Shown: positions 24,688-32,812 of the stretch, in pieces
Layout: each line of letters opens with the position of its first letter
How positions within the stretch are numbered: position 1 is the first letter of the stretch
NCBI RefSeq assembly: GCF_017874035.1
Contig: NZ_JAGGKV010000021.1
Span: 1-64,000, forward strand
Origin: Paenibacillus aceris
Lineage (GTDB): Bacteria; Bacillota; Bacilli; Paenibacillales; NBRC-103111
DNA: 64,000 nt
Reading direction: 5' to 3'
The notes under the pieces: model-generated
What the model saw: the letters and a program-made list of their open reading frames with translations, nothing else
Told to the model about the DNA's origin: nothing
Databases searched by the model: none
Translations under genes and position numbers: made by a program

Positions 24688-25611
24688 ATGAGGCAAAACG
24701 TGAAAGATCATATGATTCGCTTGGTGGATGAGTATATTGAGGTGAAGGATTTAAATGAGCTTCTGAAGTCTTTCATTGCGGATAAAGAGAAAGAGAATGG
24801 GGCTTGGGCGAAAGTTACGCTCTGCACGCACTATATGATGGGCGGAAATTCGCCTCATATTGAACGTTACGCGGCGCTGTCAGAACTGGTCAATCTTATC
24901 CTGGACATTGTCGATGATCTGCAGGATCAGGATCAAGATGACAAGCCATGGATGAAATGCTCGCAAGCGGAGGCATTGAACGCGGTTCTGGCGTTGTTAA
25001 TGGGATTCATCGGCGAGTTGGGGCATTTGCAGGTCAAGCCGGAATGGCTGGTCGAGGTAACGAAGATCATTGCACGCTCGATCAACGGCCAGCATAAGGA
25101 CGTGGTGAATGCGGCAATATCTGTTGATGATTATCTGGTGATGACGCAGGAGAAGTCTGGCTCTCTTTTTCGCTTGGCATGTTTTATGGGGTATGTGACG
25201 GCAGAGTCCTCGCGGGAGACGATCGAGCAGCTCCACGAGCTGGCCGATTGCATCGGGCTCATTCATCAGATTCAGAATGATATGCGCGATATTGTCCGCT
25301 ATGATGTGAAGAATGATTTGTATGGTAAGAAGCGTACACTTCCTATTTTGTATTTGCTCTCCGTCGAGGACGAGGCTTTCGCTTCTTTGAAGGCGTATTA
25401 TGAAGGGGAAATTACGTCGGATGTCCTTTTGCACGACAAAGAAGGTTTTCTTCAAACGATCAATGATTCCGGTTGCCTGGAGTATGGCCGGGTCGTACAG
25501 GCGGTATGCATTCAAAAAGCGGAGGAAATCTATGAAAATCTACAAGCGGTTTCGCCTTGGAAGGAACGTTTCAGGGAAGTGACATATGGCAGTTTTGTTG
25601 AGGAAGAGTAA
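24688..25611 (+). CDS. comQ: ComQ-like isoprenyl transferase (pheromone-modifying enzyme)
   Basis: Polyprenyl-synthase-fold protein of 307 residues, similar in size to B. subtilis ComQ (about 300). The first aspartate-rich motif is D73-I-V-D-D-L-Q-D-Q-D82 and the second region is Q196-N-D-M-R-D201, altered from DDxxD in the way expected of ComQ-like branch members; K156-S-G-S-L-F and GKKRTLPILYLL are family features. ComQ attaches a farnesyl or geranyl group to the Trp of ComX. The ATG at 24688 has GAGGG about 10 nt upstream. It lies 70 bp after comP on the same strand, so the two may be co-transcribed. A general isoprenoid synthase is the alternative, made less likely by the neighbours. Confidence 0.85.
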   Translation: MRQNVKDHMIRLVDEYIEVKDLNELLKSFIADKEKENGAWAKVTLCTHYMMGGNSPHIERYAALSELVNLILDIVDDLQDQDQDDKPWMKCSQAEALNAVLALLMGFIGELGHLQVKPEWLVEVTKIIARSINGQHKDVVNAAISVDDYLVMTQEKSGSLFRLACFMGYVTAESSRETIEQLHELADCIGLIHQIQNDMRDIVRYDVKNDLYGKKRTLPILYLLSVEDEAFASLKAYYEGEITSDVLLHDKEGFLQTINDSGCLEYGRVVQAVCIQKAEEIYENLQAVSPWKERFREVTYGSFVEEE

Positions 25612-25640
25612 TGATAATCGACAAGAAAGGACGATAACCG

Positions 25641-27284
25641 ATGATCATTGTAGCCGCTGATGGAAGCGCCGATTTTGTCCGTATTCAGGAGGCCATCGAT
25701 AGCATTGCCGATGAGAGGACGGAAGAAACGGTCATTTACGTGAGAAGCGGTGTATATGAAGAAAAGCTGCATATCACGAAGCCGCGCATCAGACTGATTG
25801 GGGAGTCGGCAGAGACGACGATTATCACTAACTGTGATTATGCGAAAAAGCTGTTTCTGAGTGGCGAGCCGTATCACACCTTTCATTCCTATACGGCCTT
25901 GATTGGTGCGGATGATGTCTCGATTGAGCGGGTCACTTTCGAGAATACTGCAGGAAAAGGGGAAGAGGTCGGACAAGCCTTGGCTGCCTATGTGGACGGG
26001 GACAAAATCTCCTTCCGGGATTGCCGGTTCCTTGGGCATCAAGATACGTTGTTTACGGGACCGCTGCCGCCAAAACCGCGAGATCGTTCCAGCTTCGGGG
26101 GGCCGCGTGACGGCATACCGCCGCGCCCAGTGCGGCAGTACTATGAGCGCTGCTATATTCGAGGCGATGTTGATTTTATTTTCGGCTCGGCAACAGCGGT
26201 ATTTCTGGATTGCGAGATTGTATCTTCCGGCAAAGGCTGGGTGACAGCTGCGTCCACGCCAGAAGATGTTCAGTACGGATATGTATTTATTGGCTGCAAG
26301 CTGACGGGAGAAGCACCTATTGAATCTGTCGGGCTTGGAAGGCCTTGGCGGAATTACGCGAAGGTGGCTTTCGTGCGCTGCTGGTTGGGCCCGCATGTGA
26401 AGAAGGCAGGCTGGGACCGATGGAACGAGCGGGAAAGTGTGGAGGCACTTGCTTTCGCAGAGTATGGGAATATTGGGCCTGGCGCGGATATCGGTGAGCG
26501 TGTGGATTGGTCTAAGCAGCTTACGGAGCAGGAAGCGGAGGCGCTTGACGTTGACCGTATTCTGGCAGGTCGGGATAGATGGAATCCACGGGCGGCATTG
26601 GCTGATCGGCGTGTGACTCTCTACTTGGCAGGGGATTCCACAATGTCCAATTATGCGGCTTCCATCTATCCGCGCATGGGCTGGGGGCAGGTGTTGGAGC
26701 GCTGGTTTGGCAGCGGTGTGACTGTTTGCAATGCAGCCGCTTCAGGCAGAAGTTCCAAAAGCTTTATTGCTGAAGGACGATTGGCAGCCATCTGGAGCAG
26801 GATTCAGCCTGGTGATTACCTCTTTATTCAGTTCGGTCATAACGATCAGAAGCCGGATGAAGCAAGACACACAGACCCGCACACAAGTTATTTGGATCAT
26901 CTGCGGCAGTATGTGGAAGGGGCTCGGGCCAGGGGGGCTCTGCCTATTCTGATTACTTCCGTGCAGAGACGCAGCTTCGACGAACAGGGGCGCTTTACCG
27001 ATACGCACGGGGAGTATCCAGCTTCGGTCAAACGGTTGGCCGAGGAATTGGAAGTTCCGCTTATTGATTTGGCCGAGAAGAGCAAGCAGCTCTTTCTGTC
27101 CTATGGTGCAGAGCGGACCAAAGCGCTGTTCCTCTGGCTAAGGACGGGGGAACATGGCAACTATCCGGACGGCGTGATGGATGACACGCACTTCTCGGAA
27201 GCGGGCGCGATGGAAATCGCTCGTTTAATTGTTGAGGGCATAAAAGAGCTAGACCTGCCACTTGCAGGGTTGATGCAGGAATAG
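25641..27284 (+). CDS. Pectin methylesterase (CE8) fused to rhamnogalacturonan acetylesterase (CE12)
   Basis: Two-domain protein of 547 residues without a signal peptide. The CE8 right-handed beta-helix (about 1-305) has the catalytic GHQDTLF near 133, DVDFIFGSA near 176 and LGRPWR near 233; these remove methyl esters from pectin. The CE12 SGNH hydrolase domain (about 328-540) has GDSTMSN near 331, GRSSKSF near 369, FGHND near 399 and DDTHFS near 514; this family removes acetyl groups from pectic material. All catalytic residues are present in both halves. Lack of a secretion signal suggests action on imported pectic oligosaccharides. It starts 29 bp after comQ but is functionally unrelated. 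Confidence 0.93.
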   Translation: MIIVAADGSADFVRIQEAIDSIADERTEETVIYVRSGVYEEKLHITKPRIRLIGESAETTIITNCDYAKKLFLSGEPYHTFHSYTALIGADDVSIERVTFENTAGKGEEVGQALAAYVDGDKISFRDCRFLGHQDTLFTGPLPPKPRDRSSFGGPRDGIPPRPVRQYYERCYIRGDVDFIFGSATAVFLDCEIVSSGKGWVTAASTPEDVQYGYVFIGCKLTGEAPIESVGLGRPWRNYAKVAFVRCWLGPHVKKAGWDRWNERESVEALAFAEYGNIGPGADIGERVDWSKQLTEQEAEALDVDRILAGRDRWNPRAALADRRVTLYLAGDSTMSNYAASIYPRMGWGQVLERWFGSGVTVCNAAASGRSSKSFIAEGRLAAIWSRIQPGDYLFIQFGHNDQKPDEARHTDPHTSYLDHLRQYVEGARARGALPILITSVQRRSFDEQGRFTDTHGEYPASVKRLAEELEVPLIDLAEKSKQLFLSYGAERTKALFLWLRTGEHGNYPDGVMDDTHFSEAGAMEIARLIVEGIKELDLPLAGLMQE

Positions 27285-27289
27285 CTGTG

Positions 27290-27340
27290 AAAGCCGATGG
27301 CTTCAATCGCGTGTGCGGTTGGGGTTGTCGGCTTTTTTTT
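27290..27340 (+). terminator. Intrinsic terminator after the pectin esterase gene
   Basis: AAAGCCGA (27290-27297) pairs with TCGGCTTT (27328-27335), inner TCAATCGC/GCGGTTGG pairs extend the stem, and a T run follows. Confidence 0.85.
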
Positions 27341-27356
27341 GTTGATTGAAATAGCA

Positions 27357-27480
27357 GGGAATCTCCTGTTATTTCTAGGACGTTTGGCAGTTATTAGGCA
27401 GTTAACTGGAAAATCTCCTGTTAAATTGGTTCATTACATTCGTTTCTGTGTAAATCCCTTATATTAACGGGAGAAATTCC
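27357..27480. repeat. Intergenic element with two direct and one inverted arm
   Basis: Arms: GGGAATCTCCTGTTATTT (27357-27374), GGAAAATCTCCTGTTAAAT (27408-27426) and the inverse ATTAACGGGAGAAATTCC (27463-27480). The GGAA...ATTT ends and direct-direct-inverted layout echo the 180-bp repeats although the core differs. Confidence 0.7.
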
Positions 27481-27494
27481 ATGTAAAGAGGTCA

Positions 27495-27548
27495 TTGACA
27501 ATCATTATCATTTAAAATAAAATGAATACTATATTATAATGATTATAA
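27495..27548 (+). promoter_or_regulatory. katA promoter with Fur-like box and perfect PerR box
   Basis: Promoter TTGACA (27495-27500), 17-bp spacer, TAAAAT (27518-27523). TGACAATCATTATCA (27496-27510) overlaps the -35 and matches the Fur 7-1-7 consensus at 14 of 15 positions. TTATAATGATTATAA (27534-27548) is an exact PerR box placed just downstream of the expected start of transcription. Repression by PerR with release under peroxide is expected; Fur input is possible. Confidence 0.85.
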
Positions 27549-27586
27549 ATAAGAAGTTATTATTGCATGAGGAGGCGATCAGATAC

Positions 27587-29056
27587 ATGACTCAAAACCA
27601 CAATTACTTAACGACCAACCAAGGCGCGCCGGTAGGCGACAATCAGAACTCAAGAACGGCAGGACAGAATGGCCCCACACTTCTGGAGGACTATCATCTG
27701 CTTGAGAAAATTGCTCATTTCGACCGGGAACGTATTCCGGAGCGCGTTGTGCATGCGCGCGGAGCGGGAGCCTTCGGCACGTTTAAGGTTGAACATGCGA
27801 TGAACCGCTACACCAAAGCTGCGTTCCTCGGCGAAGCGGGCAAAGAAACACCAGTATTCGTCCGCTTCTCTACGGTTATTCACGGGCAGAGCTCACCAGA
27901 GACAGCGCGTGACCCGCGCGGGTTCGCGGTCAAATTTTATACGGAAGAAGGCAATTACGACTTGGTCGGCAATAATCTTCCTGTATTTTTCATTCGCGAC
28001 GCGATGAAGTTTCCGGATATGGTGCATTCCTTGAAGCCGGCGCCTGACACGAATGTTCAGACACCGGACCGCTATTGGGATTTCATGTCGCTCACGCCGG
28101 AATCCACGCATATGCTGACTTGGGTTTTCTCGGATTACGGCACGCCGGCTAACTACAGGGAGATGAACGGTTTTGGCGTTCACGCTTTCAAATGGATAAA
28201 CTCCGTTGGCAATTACGTGTATGTGAAATATCATTGGAAGCCGCATCAAGGCGTGCGCAATTTGACTAAAGCGGAGGCATCCGCCGTGCAAGGGGAAGAT
28301 TTTAGCCATGCGACGAGAGATTTGTATGACGCTATCGCAAACGGCAACTTCCCGAAATGGGATCTGCATGTACAACTGCTTCAGCCGGAGGATCTAGATG
28401 CGTACGATTTCGATCCGCTGGATCCAACGAAAATCTGGCCGGAAGACATCTTTCCTTTGCACAAAGTAGGCACGATGACGCTGAACCGCAATCCACAGAA
28501 CTTTTTCGCGGGGGTCGAGCAGGCTGCTTTCGCTCCAAGTGTGCTGGTTGCCGGCATCGAGCCGTCCGAAGATAAATTGCTGCAAGGGCGTCTGTTTTCC
28601 TACCCCGACACGCAAAGACACCGGCTGGGCGCCAACTACCTGCAAATTCCGGTCAACTGCCCTTATGCTGCGGTACAGAACAATCAGCGCGACGGCGCTA
28701 TGCAAATGAAGCCGCAGTCCGGCAGCGTGAACTACGAGCCGACTCGTCATGCCGAAGCACCCAAAGAGGCTCCTGCGTTCCGCGACAGCTCCATGCCGCT
28801 CAGTGGCAGCGCAGCCCGGCAAAAAATAGCCAAAACGAATGATTTTGCCCAAGCCGGAGACACCTTCCGCAGCTTCAGCGAGCAGGAGCAGGCGAATTTC
28901 ATTTCCAATCTGGTCGGTGACCTCTCTACCGTTCATGAGAAATCGAAGCTGCTGGCGATCTGTAATTTCTATCGCGCCGACGCCAAGCTGGGAGAGGCCC
29001 TTGCAGCTGGCCTAAACGTAGATATTTCCGGTTACTTGCAGCATTTGAGCCGATAA
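27587..29056 (+). CDS. katA: Haem catalase, clade 3 (KatA type)
   Basis: Cytoplasmic monofunctional catalase of 489 residues that dismutates hydrogen peroxide. The distal His56 is in ERVVHARGAGAFG, the distal Asn in DLVGNNLPVFFIRD, and the proximal haem Tyr in RLFSYPDTQRHRLG; the NYLQIPVN motif follows. Size matches small-subunit clade 3 enzymes. ATG 27587 is used because GGAGG lies upstream; the frame is open to 27539 but that would place the start inside the PerR box. Regulation by PerR is strongly suggested by the perfect operator. The PerR-like half protein follows 72 bp downstream. Confidence 0.96.
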   Translation: MTQNHNYLTTNQGAPVGDNQNSRTAGQNGPTLLEDYHLLEKIAHFDRERIPERVVHARGAGAFGTFKVEHAMNRYTKAAFLGEAGKETPVFVRFSTVIHGQSSPETARDPRGFAVKFYTEEGNYDLVGNNLPVFFIRDAMKFPDMVHSLKPAPDTNVQTPDRYWDFMSLTPESTHMLTWVFSDYGTPANYREMNGFGVHAFKWINSVGNYVYVKYHWKPHQGVRNLTKAEASAVQGEDFSHATRDLYDAIANGNFPKWDLHVQLLQPEDLDAYDFDPLDPTKIWPEDIFPLHKVGTMTLNRNPQNFFAGVEQAAFAPSVLVAGIEPSEDKLLQGRLFSYPDTQRHRLGANYLQIPVNCPYAAVQNNQRDGAMQMKPQSGSVNYEPTRHAEAPKEAPAFRDSSMPLSGSAARQKIAKTNDFAQAGDTFRSFSEQEQANFISNLVGDLSTVHEKSKLLAICNFYRADAKLGEALAAGLNVDISGYLQHLSR

Positions 29057-29125
29057 GAACGCACACACGCGCGACATTAGTCATAGATCAGTAAACATAG
29101 ATCATAATTCGCAGAGGAGGTTTCC

Positions 29126-29401
29126 ATGATGGCAAAGCATGATCTGAACCAAGCGCTGCAGCGGATGCGCGCCAAAAACATCCCTTTAACTCCGCAGCGG
29201 CGGGCGTTATTGGAATTTTTATATGACCAAGGCAGTTACACAACGGTCAAAGAGATTTGTGAAGCGTTAATCGTCAAATATCCGACAATCAATGCGATGA
29301 CAGTGAACAGTTCTCTGCATGTGTTCAAGCAGCTGGGTTTGGTGAAGGAGCTGGCCATGATCGGAAGCTCCATGCGGTATGAAGCCGCGTTAAGCTCATG
29401 A
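29126..29401 (+). CDS. PerR/Fur-like protein consisting of the winged-helix domain only
   Basis: A 91-residue protein that aligns with the N-terminal DNA-binding half of PerR: LTPQRRALLEFLYDQG, then the region equivalent to the recognition helix (NAMTVNSSLHVFKQLGLVKEL) and SSMRYE. It stops exactly where PerR continues with the His/Cys-rich metal-binding and dimerization domain. No remnant of that domain follows in any frame before the terminator, so this is a compact gene and not a recent frameshift. ATG 29126 or 29129, with AGAGGAGG upstream. The helix differs from the PerR consensus (TVYNNLRVF), so DNA specificity may differ. It may be co-transcribed with katA and act as a modulator or competitor; that is inference. 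Confidence 0.85.
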   Translation: MMAKHDLNQALQRMRAKNIPLTPQRRALLEFLYDQGSYTTVKEICEALIVKYPTINAMTVNSSLHVFKQLGLVKELAMIGSSMRYEAALSS

Positions 29402-29427
29402 GCATGAGCAGCTAAACAAAAGTCCAC

Positions 29428-29489
29428 AAAAAAGCGCCCCATCCGCTACAAAGAGGATCAAGCCTCGCGTAGTTGATGGGGCGCTTTTG
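29428..29489. terminator. Bidirectional terminator between convergent genes
   Basis: AAAAGCGCCCCATC (about 29430-29443) and GATGGGGCGCTTTT (29475-29488) are perfect inverted arms with A and T tracts at either end. Confidence 0.9.
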
Positions 29490-29496
29490 CTATATC

Positions 29497-30582
29497 TTAC
29501 TTAAAAGCAGACAACGGAATCGGAAACTCCAGAATACCCAGCGCGTAAGGGGCGTACTCGTATAAGCCGAAATAGACGACAACCGTGTCATCTTTCAAAT
29601 AAAAGCCCTGGTCGTTACGGATGGATTCAAACGGCTCAATAAGTTCATAATCCTGTTCTTTCAATTGCTTCTTAATCGCTTGATTGATGATATTTTTGTA
29701 GTTAGGGTTATTGGAAACTACTTGCTTAAGGCTCAGCTCATTTCCCGTATCGAGATCGAACGTGTGGGAATCCCAGGTATAGAACCCGTGCGCACCGCCC
29801 GAAAAGGTGTAAACAATAAAATAGAGGCTAAGCTTATGGTCCTGATTGTAAGTAATCTTGTAATTCACATCGAACGTATTGGGGAAATCAGGCTCCGTAC
29901 TGCCGATCACCTCGGTAAGATCGTTTAATTGCTGAATGGCTGCCGCTTTATATTTCTCTACCTCCGCTTGGAGGAAGGCATTGATTTGCGCACTAGCAGC
30001 CGAATTAGCCCAGCCCTCGATCTGCGGATACTGCAGGGTAATACGCCGATTATCGCTTTTCGTCTGCGACTCGGACTTGTTCGTTAGTTTAAGCTCGTTC
30101 TCCTGGATTTTGTCGATCGTCACGACATGGCTTTCATCGTTATATCCGATCTTGTAGCCCATCTGCTCCAGAAGAAAGCGCAGCGGCAAATACGTAGTAC
30201 CGTCAATGATAACAGGAGGCAGAGGCGCGTAAAACTTATGATCGTTGAGCGAAAACTCCGTGCTTTGATTATGCATACTCATGGTCTTATTAGGTCCGCT
30301 GACAGTGACTGTCTTGGTCTTCTCATCCCACGAAGTAGCTAAGCCCAACTGTTTACTGAGAAAAGCAAGGCCGACATAAGTGTCGCCTTCCTTCGATTTG
30401 CCGCCGGGAACATCCAGCAGTTTGTCACCGATCTGAATTTTCAGAGGGGCCAATGTAACCTCAAAATCTGTACTGTATGTTTCCGCATAAACGCTCGCCT
30501 GCGGCAGGATGGCTGAACTGGAAAATCCCGCTAACAATGCGGCAGCCAAAGCGATTCTTACTGTGAACGTCTTCTTTGTCAT
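29497..30582 (-). CDS. Secreted protein with Cu-amine-oxidase N-terminal-like and DUF3298 domains
   Basis: Exported protein of 361 residues. A signal peptide ends near residue 33 (VYAE). A stalk-like copper amine oxidase N-terminal-like domain follows at about 45-160 (GGKSKEGDTYVGLAFLSKQLG, DGTTYLPLRFLLEQMGY), a module common in secreted Paenibacillus proteins that is not itself an oxidase. The C-terminal part (about 175-361) resembles the DUF4163/DUF3298 pair seen in RsiV-type proteins, including the GGAHGFYTW motif that binds ligands in some members. The ribosome site is AAGGAG. Exact role unknown; cell-wall or lysozyme interaction is a guess from DUF3298 relatives. Confidence 0.82.
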   Translation of the reverse strand: MTKKTFTVRIALAAALLAGFSSSAILPQASVYAETYSTDFEVTLAPLKIQIGDKLLDVPGGKSKEGDTYVGLAFLSKQLGLATSWDEKTKTVTVSGPNKTMSMHNQSTEFSLNDHKFYAPLPPVIIDGTTYLPLRFLLEQMGYKIGYNDESHVVTIDKIQENELKLTNKSESQTKSDNRRITLQYPQIEGWANSAASAQINAFLQAEVEKYKAAAIQQLNDLTEVIGSTEPDFPNTFDVNYKITYNQDHKLSLYFIVYTFSGGAHGFYTWDSHTFDLDTGNELSLKQVVSNNPNYKNIINQAIKKQLKEQDYELIEPFESIRNDQGFYLKDDTVVVYFGLYEYAPYALGILEFPIPLSAFK

Positions 30583-30782
30583 TCAACTCGCTCCTTCATG
30601 ATTTTCATCTAGTTAGTTAGACGACAAGTAATTCAAAAAGTTTGCAGGATCCTTCGGTTTTGTCGAAAAAAGTTAGAATGGCCTTCCTTATATATACCCG
30701 AATAACGAACAAGCATAACGCCAGTGTGAGGGTGAAAACAGAAAGAATGTCTCAAATGGTTGTTTATGGTGAAAAAAACAGC

Positions 30783-30863
30783 AAAAAACGAACTATATAA
30801 AAGAAACATCCGAAAATCGTTCGTTTTTTGAAATTGACATCACACGTCAGTTGGTAGTAAACT
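30783..30863 (+). promoter_or_regulatory. pur operon promoter with candidate PurR boxes
   Basis: AAAAAACGAAC (30783-30793) and its exact inverse GTTCGTTTTTT (30819-30829) match the CGAA-centred PurBox pair of Bacillota PurR. The promoter TTGACA (30834-30839), 18-bp spacer, TAAACT (30858-30863) follows directly. A further CGAAC lies in AATAACGAACAAGC near 30700. Confidence 0.78.
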
Positions 30864-30907
30864 AGGGAAGCGGGAAATGAAGCCGCACTAATTGAAAATG
30901 TCGAATC

Positions 30908-30978
30908 AACTCGTATAAAATCAGGGATAAGGCCTGAAAGTTTCTACCCAAAAACCATGAATTTTTGGACTACGAGGA
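30908..30978 (+). ncRNA. Guanine-type purine riboswitch aptamer
   Basis: P1 is CTCGTA/TACGAG; P2 is CAGG/CCTG closed by the GATAAGG loop; J2/3 is GTTTCTACC; P3 is CCAAAAA/TTTTTGG closed by CCATGAA, so the GG/CC loop-loop contact is possible. J3/1 reads GGACTA, with C at the specificity position, which indicates guanine rather than adenine. It precedes purE. Downstream (30979-31065) would be the expression platform; a weak hairpin ACCAT/ATGGT (30993-31011) followed by CTTTTTG, and CGAATG/CATTCG around it, are candidate terminator parts. Confidence 0.95.
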
Positions 30979-31128
30979 AGCGAATGAGGGGAACCATAGG
31001 AAGATGATGGTCTTTTTGCATTCGGTTCTTTTGCTGTCCAGCGGATAGAATCATGTATTCTAGCTCTGGGCATTTTTTGGTTTAGAGGGTTTTATCATAT
31101 TTACCATACAATAGAGAGTGGGTTAGTG

Positions 31129-31614
31129 ATGACGGTACGTGTTGGTGTCATAATGGGAAGCCAGTCGGATTGGGAAACGATGAAGCACGCATGCGACATG
31201 TTGGAAGAGCTGGGAGTGCCTTTTGAGAAAAAGGTTGTTTCCGCACACAGAACACCGGATCTGATGTTCGAATATGCAGCCGCAGCGGCAGGCCGCGGCA
31301 TTCAAGTCATTATCGCCGGAGCAGGCGGGGCGGCGCATCTACCAGGAATGGTAGCAGCCAAAACGGAGCTTCCGGTTATTGGTGTTCCAGTCAAAACGTC
31401 GACGCTGAACGGTCTTGATTCCTTGCTTTCGATCGTGCAAATGCCGGGCGGCATTCCGGTTGCGACGGTCGCGATCGGACATGCGGGCGCAACGAATGCA
31501 GGCCTTCTGGCAGCGCAAATCCTGGGCGCTTTCGATCCTGAACTGCAAGCGAAGGTCAGAGCACGCCGTGAACGCGTCGCGCAGACAGTGATGGAAAGCA
31601 GTGACCTGTTATGA
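31129..31614 (+). CDS. purE: N5-carboxyaminoimidazole ribonucleotide mutase
   Basis: Class I PurE, 161 residues, converting N5-CAIR to CAIR in purine synthesis. The substrate-binding motifs GSQSDWETM (about 10) and SAHRTPDL (about 40) and the [11 protein letters not shown] loop are present. ATG 31129 is chosen over the adjacent GTG 31126; the ribosome site is weak (GAGAGTGGG). First gene of the 12-gene operon, behind the riboswitch and PurR boxes. Its stop overlaps the purK start. Confidence 0.97.
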   Translation: MTVRVGVIMGSQSDWETMKHACDMLEELGVPFEKKVVSAHRTPDLMFEYAAAAAGRGIQVIIAGAGGAAHLPGMVAAKTELPVIGVPVKTSTLNGLDSLLSIVQMPGGIPVATVAIGHAGATNAGLLAAQILGAFDPELQAKVRARRERVAQTVMESSDLL

Positions 31615-32786
31615 CAGACACAGCAGGTGGTAAGGTCATCAAGCCTGGCGGCACCATCGGCGTCTTGGGCGGCGGGCAGTTAGGCCGCATGCTGGCCTTG
31701 GCCGGTCGCAACATGGGGTATCGCTTCGTAACGCTGGATCCGACGGAGGATGCACCTTGCGGTCAAGTCGCGGATGAACAAATTCAAGCGAATTTCGACG
31801 ATGTGGAAGCGGCGCGTAAGCTGGCGGCCCTATCCGATGTGATCACTTACGAATTTGAAAACGTGGATGCCCACGTTACAAGCATTCTAATGAATGAGTC
31901 GTATGTTCCTCAAGGAAGCGAGCTTTTATACACGACCCAGCATCGTCTTCGTGAAAAGAAAGCGATTGAAGCAGCTGGCGTTCCTGTAGCTCCATATGCG
32001 GAAGTGAAGAGCGCGGCTGAGCTGAAGGAAGCGGTAGAGAAGTTTGGCACACCTTGCGTGCTCAAAACGGCAACCGGCGGTTACGACGGCAAAGGCCAAT
32101 GGGTTATCCGCTCTATAGATGAAGTGGAAGAAGCCTACGATACGCTGAGCCGGGCAAAAACCGAGCTCGTTCTCGAACAATTCATTCATTTTGATAAAGA
32201 ATTATCCGTCATTGCAGCAAGAAGTCCTCGCGGTGAGGTGAAGGCGTTCCCTGCAGCGGAAAACATACATGTACATAACATCCTGCATCAATCCATCGTA
32301 CCTGCCCGCATCCCATCGGATGTTCAGCAGGAAGCCGAGAAGCTGGCGACGCGAATCGCCGAAGGACTTGGCGTGATCGGATTGATCGCCGTAGAGCTGT
32401 TCCTCACAAAGGACGGTCAGCTTTACGTCAACGAGCTTGCGCCGCGTCCGCACAATTCCGGTCATTACACGATGGAAGCGTGCCGCACGTCGCAGTTCGA
32501 GCAGCATGTTCGAGCGATATGCAACTTGCCGTTAGGTTCGACGGAGCTCTTATCACCAGTCGTTATGGTGAATTTGCTTGGCGAGCATATCGAACCGCTT
32601 AACGGTCTAATCGACCAACCCGGCTTCTTGGAGGATACGAACTTAGGTGTTAGCGCCAAGGTTCATCTGTACGGGAAGAAGGAAGCGAAAGAGAAACGCA
32701 AGATGGGACACATCAATTTGCTGACAAGTGATGTGCAGAACGCACTGACTTGGATAGAACGCACACGGATTTGGGAAAGTAAGTAA
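31611..32786 (+). CDS. purK: N5-carboxyaminoimidazole ribonucleotide synthetase
   Basis: ATP-grasp enzyme of 391 residues that makes N5-CAIR from AIR, bicarbonate and ATP, acting with PurE. The N-terminal [16 protein letters not shown], the ATP-binding [15 protein letters not shown] and the metal-binding [14 protein letters not shown] motif are visible. The ATG overlaps the purE TGA. The coupled purE-purK pair is the usual two-enzyme route in bacteria. Confidence 0.97.
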   Translation: MTDTAGGKVIKPGGTIGVLGGGQLGRMLALAGRNMGYRFVTLDPTEDAPCGQVADEQIQANFDDVEAARKLAALSDVITYEFENVDAHVTSILMNESYVPQGSELLYTTQHRLREKKAIEAAGVPVAPYAEVKSAAELKEAVEKFGTPCVLKTATGGYDGKGQWVIRSIDEVEEAYDTLSRAKTELVLEQFIHFDKELSVIAARSPRGEVKAFPAAENIHVHNILHQSIVPARIPSDVQQEAEKLATRIAEGLGVIGLIAVELFLTKDGQLYVNELAPRPHNSGHYTMEACRTSQFEQHVRAICNLPLGSTELLSPVVMVNLLGEHIEPLNGLIDQPGFLEDTNLGVSAKVHLYGKKEAKEKRKMGHINLLTSDVQNALTWIERTRIWESK

Positions 32787-32812
32787 ATGATAATTAATGG
32801 AGGAACGGCAAA

